From positions 1 through 24,501 of the forward strand of contig JAWXVD010000044.1 in the NCBI GenBank assembly GCA_044425705.1: a stretch of DNA of 24,501 nt, read 5' to 3'. A model generated the notes under the pieces. The model ran no database searches, was not told where the DNA came from, and saw nothing but the letters and a program-made list of their open reading frames with translations. Positions within the stretch are counted from its first letter, which is position 1; each line of letters begins with the position of its first letter. The translations under genes were made by a program, and so were the position numbers. This DNA comes from JAWXVD01 sp044425705 (GTDB lineage: Bacteria > Bacillota > Clostridia > Lachnospirales > Lachnospiraceae). This document shows, one piece after another, positions 22,152 to 24,501 of the stretch.

Positions 22152-24501
22152 CTACACCAATGAAATCTCTTTCCCCAACGCAAAGGAATAAATCACGCTT
22201 TCCTTCACCCCTAAACCTGTCAATTTTTCCAATGCTTCTTTATAATATTCTAATTGTACGTGGTATCTACTTTTCAATTCTTCTTTTGTCTTTACCCGAT
22301 CTGTTTTGTAATCCACCAATACAATTTCACCCTCTTCAATAAAGTAGGCATCAATAATACCTTGTATCAAAACTTGCTCTGTTTCTGGAAATTCTTCCCC
22401 TAAACGATTGGCTGTCACTCCCATAACAAAAGGTTGTTCTTTCCATAATTGATTTCTTTTTTTAGCTTCTACCATCCTCTTGCCTAGATTAGAATGAGCA
22501 AAATTCATGATTTTTTTACTACTGATCAAGGTTTCGTATTCTTTTGATATACGTTGTTTTGCAACCAATACTTCCATCTGTTGTTGATATGCGTGCAAAT
22601 CTTCTAACTGGTCAAACTGTAATAATTCCAATACTCTATGGTAGGCATTTCCTCTTTCTGTACCCACTACATTTTCTTCTTTTTCTTTAAACTTCGGAAT
22701 ATAAGGTACCAATTCTGGTTCTTGGAATAAATCTTGATAAGCTTCGTTTTCTTCTACCATAGTTGCTTTTTTTAATTCAGTAATGGTTGTTTTCGTAGAT
22801 AATTTTTGTAAAATTTTCTTCTCATATCGGAAGTTGAATTTTTCTTCTAGTTGTTGAAACAAGAGTTGCTCTTTTCGATTTTCCTTGACTGCTTCTTCCA
22901 ATAGAATCCTTCTATTTTCTTTTAACAATCCTTGCTCTACTCTTTCCTGGATGAGAGATTCCGGTGAAATCAATTGAATTTTCAACTTAGGTGCTACTAA
23001 TACTTGCTTTTTCTTCACCGCCACTAACATTTCTTTTCCGATTAAGATTTTCTGAAAATCCGGATGACGCATTAATGCTCCCAACAAAAAATCAAAATAG
23101 TGATTGGCACTGCTTCTTACATTGGTAGGCAATTTTTCATTTTCCCAGTCTGTTAAATAAGCTACTGCTTGTAATTGCTTATCTAATTTCTCTACAGCTC
23201 CTGTTAAAATTAGTTTTTCTTTGGCTCTTGTCAGAGCAACATAGAAAATACGCAGTTCTTCTCCTAGATTATCTAACTTCATCTTCCAAGATATTGCACT
23301 TTTTCGCATATCGCTTCTTTTGATTCTATCTTTTTCATGAATATAGTCCATACCAATGCCGTAGTCCATATCTAACACTAAGTTTTGGTTGGCATCCATT
23401 TGGTTAAATCGTTTGGTGATACCTGCCACAAAGCAGATGGGAAATTCCAAACCTTTACTTTTATGAATACTCATAATTCTTACCGTATCAGACTCTTCTC
23501 CTAAGGTATTCGCTTCTCCATAATCAATATCATATTTTTCCATTTGTTCCATATAACGAATAAAATGAAACAATCCAAAGTAACTTGTTTTTTCAAAGGC
23601 AATGGCTTTTTCTAACAACATCTTTACATTAGCTGTTCTTTGTTCTCCAGCTGGCAGGGCAGACACATAAAATAGGTATCCTGTCTCATCTAATAAATCT
23701 TGCAATAATTGATGAATGGGTTGATAGGCCACTTTCTCACGAAATCGTTCTAACCGTTGTAAGAATTGTTGAATTTTTGCAATTAAATCTAAATTTAATA
23801 TACCACTTACTACATTTTCAATTACAGATGTTTCTTGTTGGACAAATCCGTCTTCTGCCATTCCCCTTTTTAAGGATATCAAATCTGCCTCTTCACTATC
23901 CACACAAAACCGTAAACTTTCATATAGTTTTCCACAAGTTCTACTTTTAATCCATCCAATTTCCGCATCTGTAAAATTGCCAAAAAATGACTTCATAACA
24001 CCAAACAATGGAATGTCCTGCATTGGATTATCAATAATTCTAAGATAATTCATGATATTTTTAATTTCTGTAGCTGAAAAATATCCTGTTTTTGAGCCAA
24101 TGTAGACCGGTATACCCGCTTCATTTAACTCCCTTTTAAAGACTTCATCCCATCCCGAATTGGTACGAAGCAAAATAACGATATCTTGATATCTAGCTTT
24201 TCTTAATTCCCCACTTTTCTTATCTGTCACTTGGAAATCATCTAATAACTCATGAATTTTGCTTGCAATTGCCTTTGCTTCTACTTCTTTTGCATAATCC
24301 TTGGTTTTCTTATTGTCTTCCTGTAATTCTACCAGTAAAATTTCTGTTTCATTACCAACTCCTGTTTCTCCACAGAATTCTATTTCTTCATTAAGTTCTA
24401 TTCCTTCTTCAAATTCTATTGCCTCATCACGCTCTATTCCTTCTTCAAATTCTATTGCCTCATCACGCTCTATTCCTTCTTCAAATTCTATTTCTTCATT
24501 A
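22152..24501 (-). CDS. addA: ATP-dependent helicase/nuclease subunit A, C-terminal part (runs off the right edge)
   Basis: The frame is open to the window edge, giving 782 residues of a protein usually about 1200 long; the N-terminal helicase domain is outside. AddA with AddB processes double-strand ends for RecBCD-like recombination repair. Visible blocks are YQDIVILLRTNSGWDEVFKR (helicase 2A), RIIDNPMQDIPLFGVMKSFF, motif V VRIMSIHKSKGLEF, motif VI IFYVALTRAKEKLI, and near the end the nuclease motif IDAYF...VLVDYKTD with the metal-binding Asp and Asp-x-Lys. A GTG at 24230 can start a 692-residue reading but is only an internal codon. The coding sequence begins at the edge with an acidic tandem repeat not typical of the family. 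Confidence 0.92.
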   Translation of the reverse strand, partial: NEEIEFEEGIERDEAIEFEEGIERDEAIEFEEGIELNEEIEFCGETGVGNETEILLVELQEDNKKTKDYAKEVEAKAIASKIHELLDDFQVTDKKSGELRKARYQDIVILLRTNSGWDEVFKRELNEAGIPVYIGSKTGYFSATEIKNIMNYLRIIDNPMQDIPLFGVMKSFFGNFTDAEIGWIKSRTCGKLYESLRFCVDSEEADLISLKRGMAEDGFVQQETSVIENVVSGILNLDLIAKIQQFLQRLERFREKVAYQPIHQLLQDLLDETGYLFYVSALPAGEQRTANVKMLLEKAIAFEKTSYFGLFHFIRYMEQMEKYDIDYGEANTLGEESDTVRIMSIHKSKGLEFPICFVAGITKRFNQMDANQNLVLDMDYGIGMDYIHEKDRIKRSDMRKSAISWKMKLDNLGEELRIFYVALTRAKEKLILTGAVEKLDKQLQAVAYLTDWENEKLPTNVRSSANHYFDFLLGALMRHPDFQKILIGKEMLVAVKKKQVLVAPKLKIQLISPESLIQERVEQGLLKENRRILLEEAVKENRKEQLLFQQLEEKFNFRYEKKILQKLSTKTTITELKKATMVEENEAYQDLFQEPELVPYIPKFKEKEENVVGTERGNAYHRVLELLQFDQLEDLHAYQQQMEVLVAKQRISKEYETLISSKKIMNFAHSNLGKRMVEAKKRNQLWKEQPFVMGVTANRLGEEFPETEQVLIQGIIDAYFIEEGEIVLVDYKTDRVKTKEELKSRYHVQLEYYKEALEKLTGLGVKESVIYSFALGKEISLV
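24384..24491. repeat. Three in-frame 36-bp tandem units in addA
   Basis: Units 24456-24491 and 24420-24455 are identical; 24384-24419 matches in its first two thirds and then diverges. Each encodes 12 residues, IEFEEGIERDEA or, in the variant, IEFEEGIELNEE. A further partial unit (NEE) lies at the window edge and a partial IEF at the other end, so the array may extend beyond the window. It sits in the acidic linker just before the TEILLVEL strand of AddA. Confidence 0.9.

Noticed and set aside
22152..24230. Complete 692-residue helicase starting at GTG 24230
   Set aside because: The frame is open upstream to the window edge and the upstream residues match the AddA linker and TEILLVEL strand, so the GTG is internal.
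24384..24491. Intergenic minisatellite or CRISPR-like repeat at the right edge
   Set aside because: The 36-bp units are contiguous and in frame within addA, encoding an acidic linker.

Overview
The window is low-GC DNA with AGGAGG-type ribosome binding sites. It looks like an anaerobic Firmicute of the Lachnospiraceae / Clostridium cluster XIVa type. Support for this comes from the gene families: a Cas4-like nuclease fused to a DinG/XPD helicase, an HPr-like protein lacking the active His, a FUSC membrane domain fused to a HAD-like domain, a TPP-riboswitch-controlled thiT, AddA, and a clostridial gltB-gltD pair. This assignment is inferred from protein character and was not searched. Nearly every gene is on the minus strand; only the block 19.6-21.4 kb is on the plus strand.

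Layout. 1-0.44 kb: terminator and a glutamate-rich lipoprotein with a good promoter. 0.7-4.6 kb: a GH13 alpha-glycosidase and the nuclease-helicase. 4.6-5.8 kb: terminator, structured intergenic DNA, the HPr-like gene, an apparent remnant of a radical SAM gene, and a four-copy inverted-repeat element. 5.8-7.4 kb: GH29 alpha-L-fucosidase with a promoter whose -35 region is a 12-bp palindrome. 7.4-11.1 kb: a likely three-gene operon (FUSC/HAD-like fusion, aromatic-acid-exporter-like protein, receiver protein without a visible DNA-binding domain). This operon is crossed by a 100-N assembly gap flanked by an exact 121-bp duplication, so the gap is probably artificial and the fusion gene intact.

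11.4-17.7 kb: glutamate synthase gltB-gltD, with a terminator-like hairpin in the gltB leader and a stem-loop between the two genes. 17.9-19.4 kb: a CPBP-family membrane protease and a HAD phosphatase. 19.6-20.6 kb (plus strand): a two-gene module with a DUF3791-DUF3990 (ADP-ribosyltransferase-like) protein overlapping a small ORF by 8 bp. It resembles a toxin-antitoxin unit and is the best candidate here for a poorly described system. 20.57-21.37 kb: promoter, TPP riboswitch, Shine-Dalgarno-sequestering stem and thiT. 21.4-24.5 kb (minus): an SGNH hydrolase and the C-terminal part of addA, which carries in-frame 36-bp repeats and runs off the right edge.

Functionally the region mixes housekeeping genes (nitrogen assimilation, recombinational repair, thiamine uptake), glycan use (GH13, GH29) and a few accessory pieces. 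No tRNA, rRNA, transposase, CRISPR array or prophage gene was seen. Several apparent start codons are shifted downstream here, because the most upstream possible start overlaps or precedes the Shine-Dalgarno sequence.
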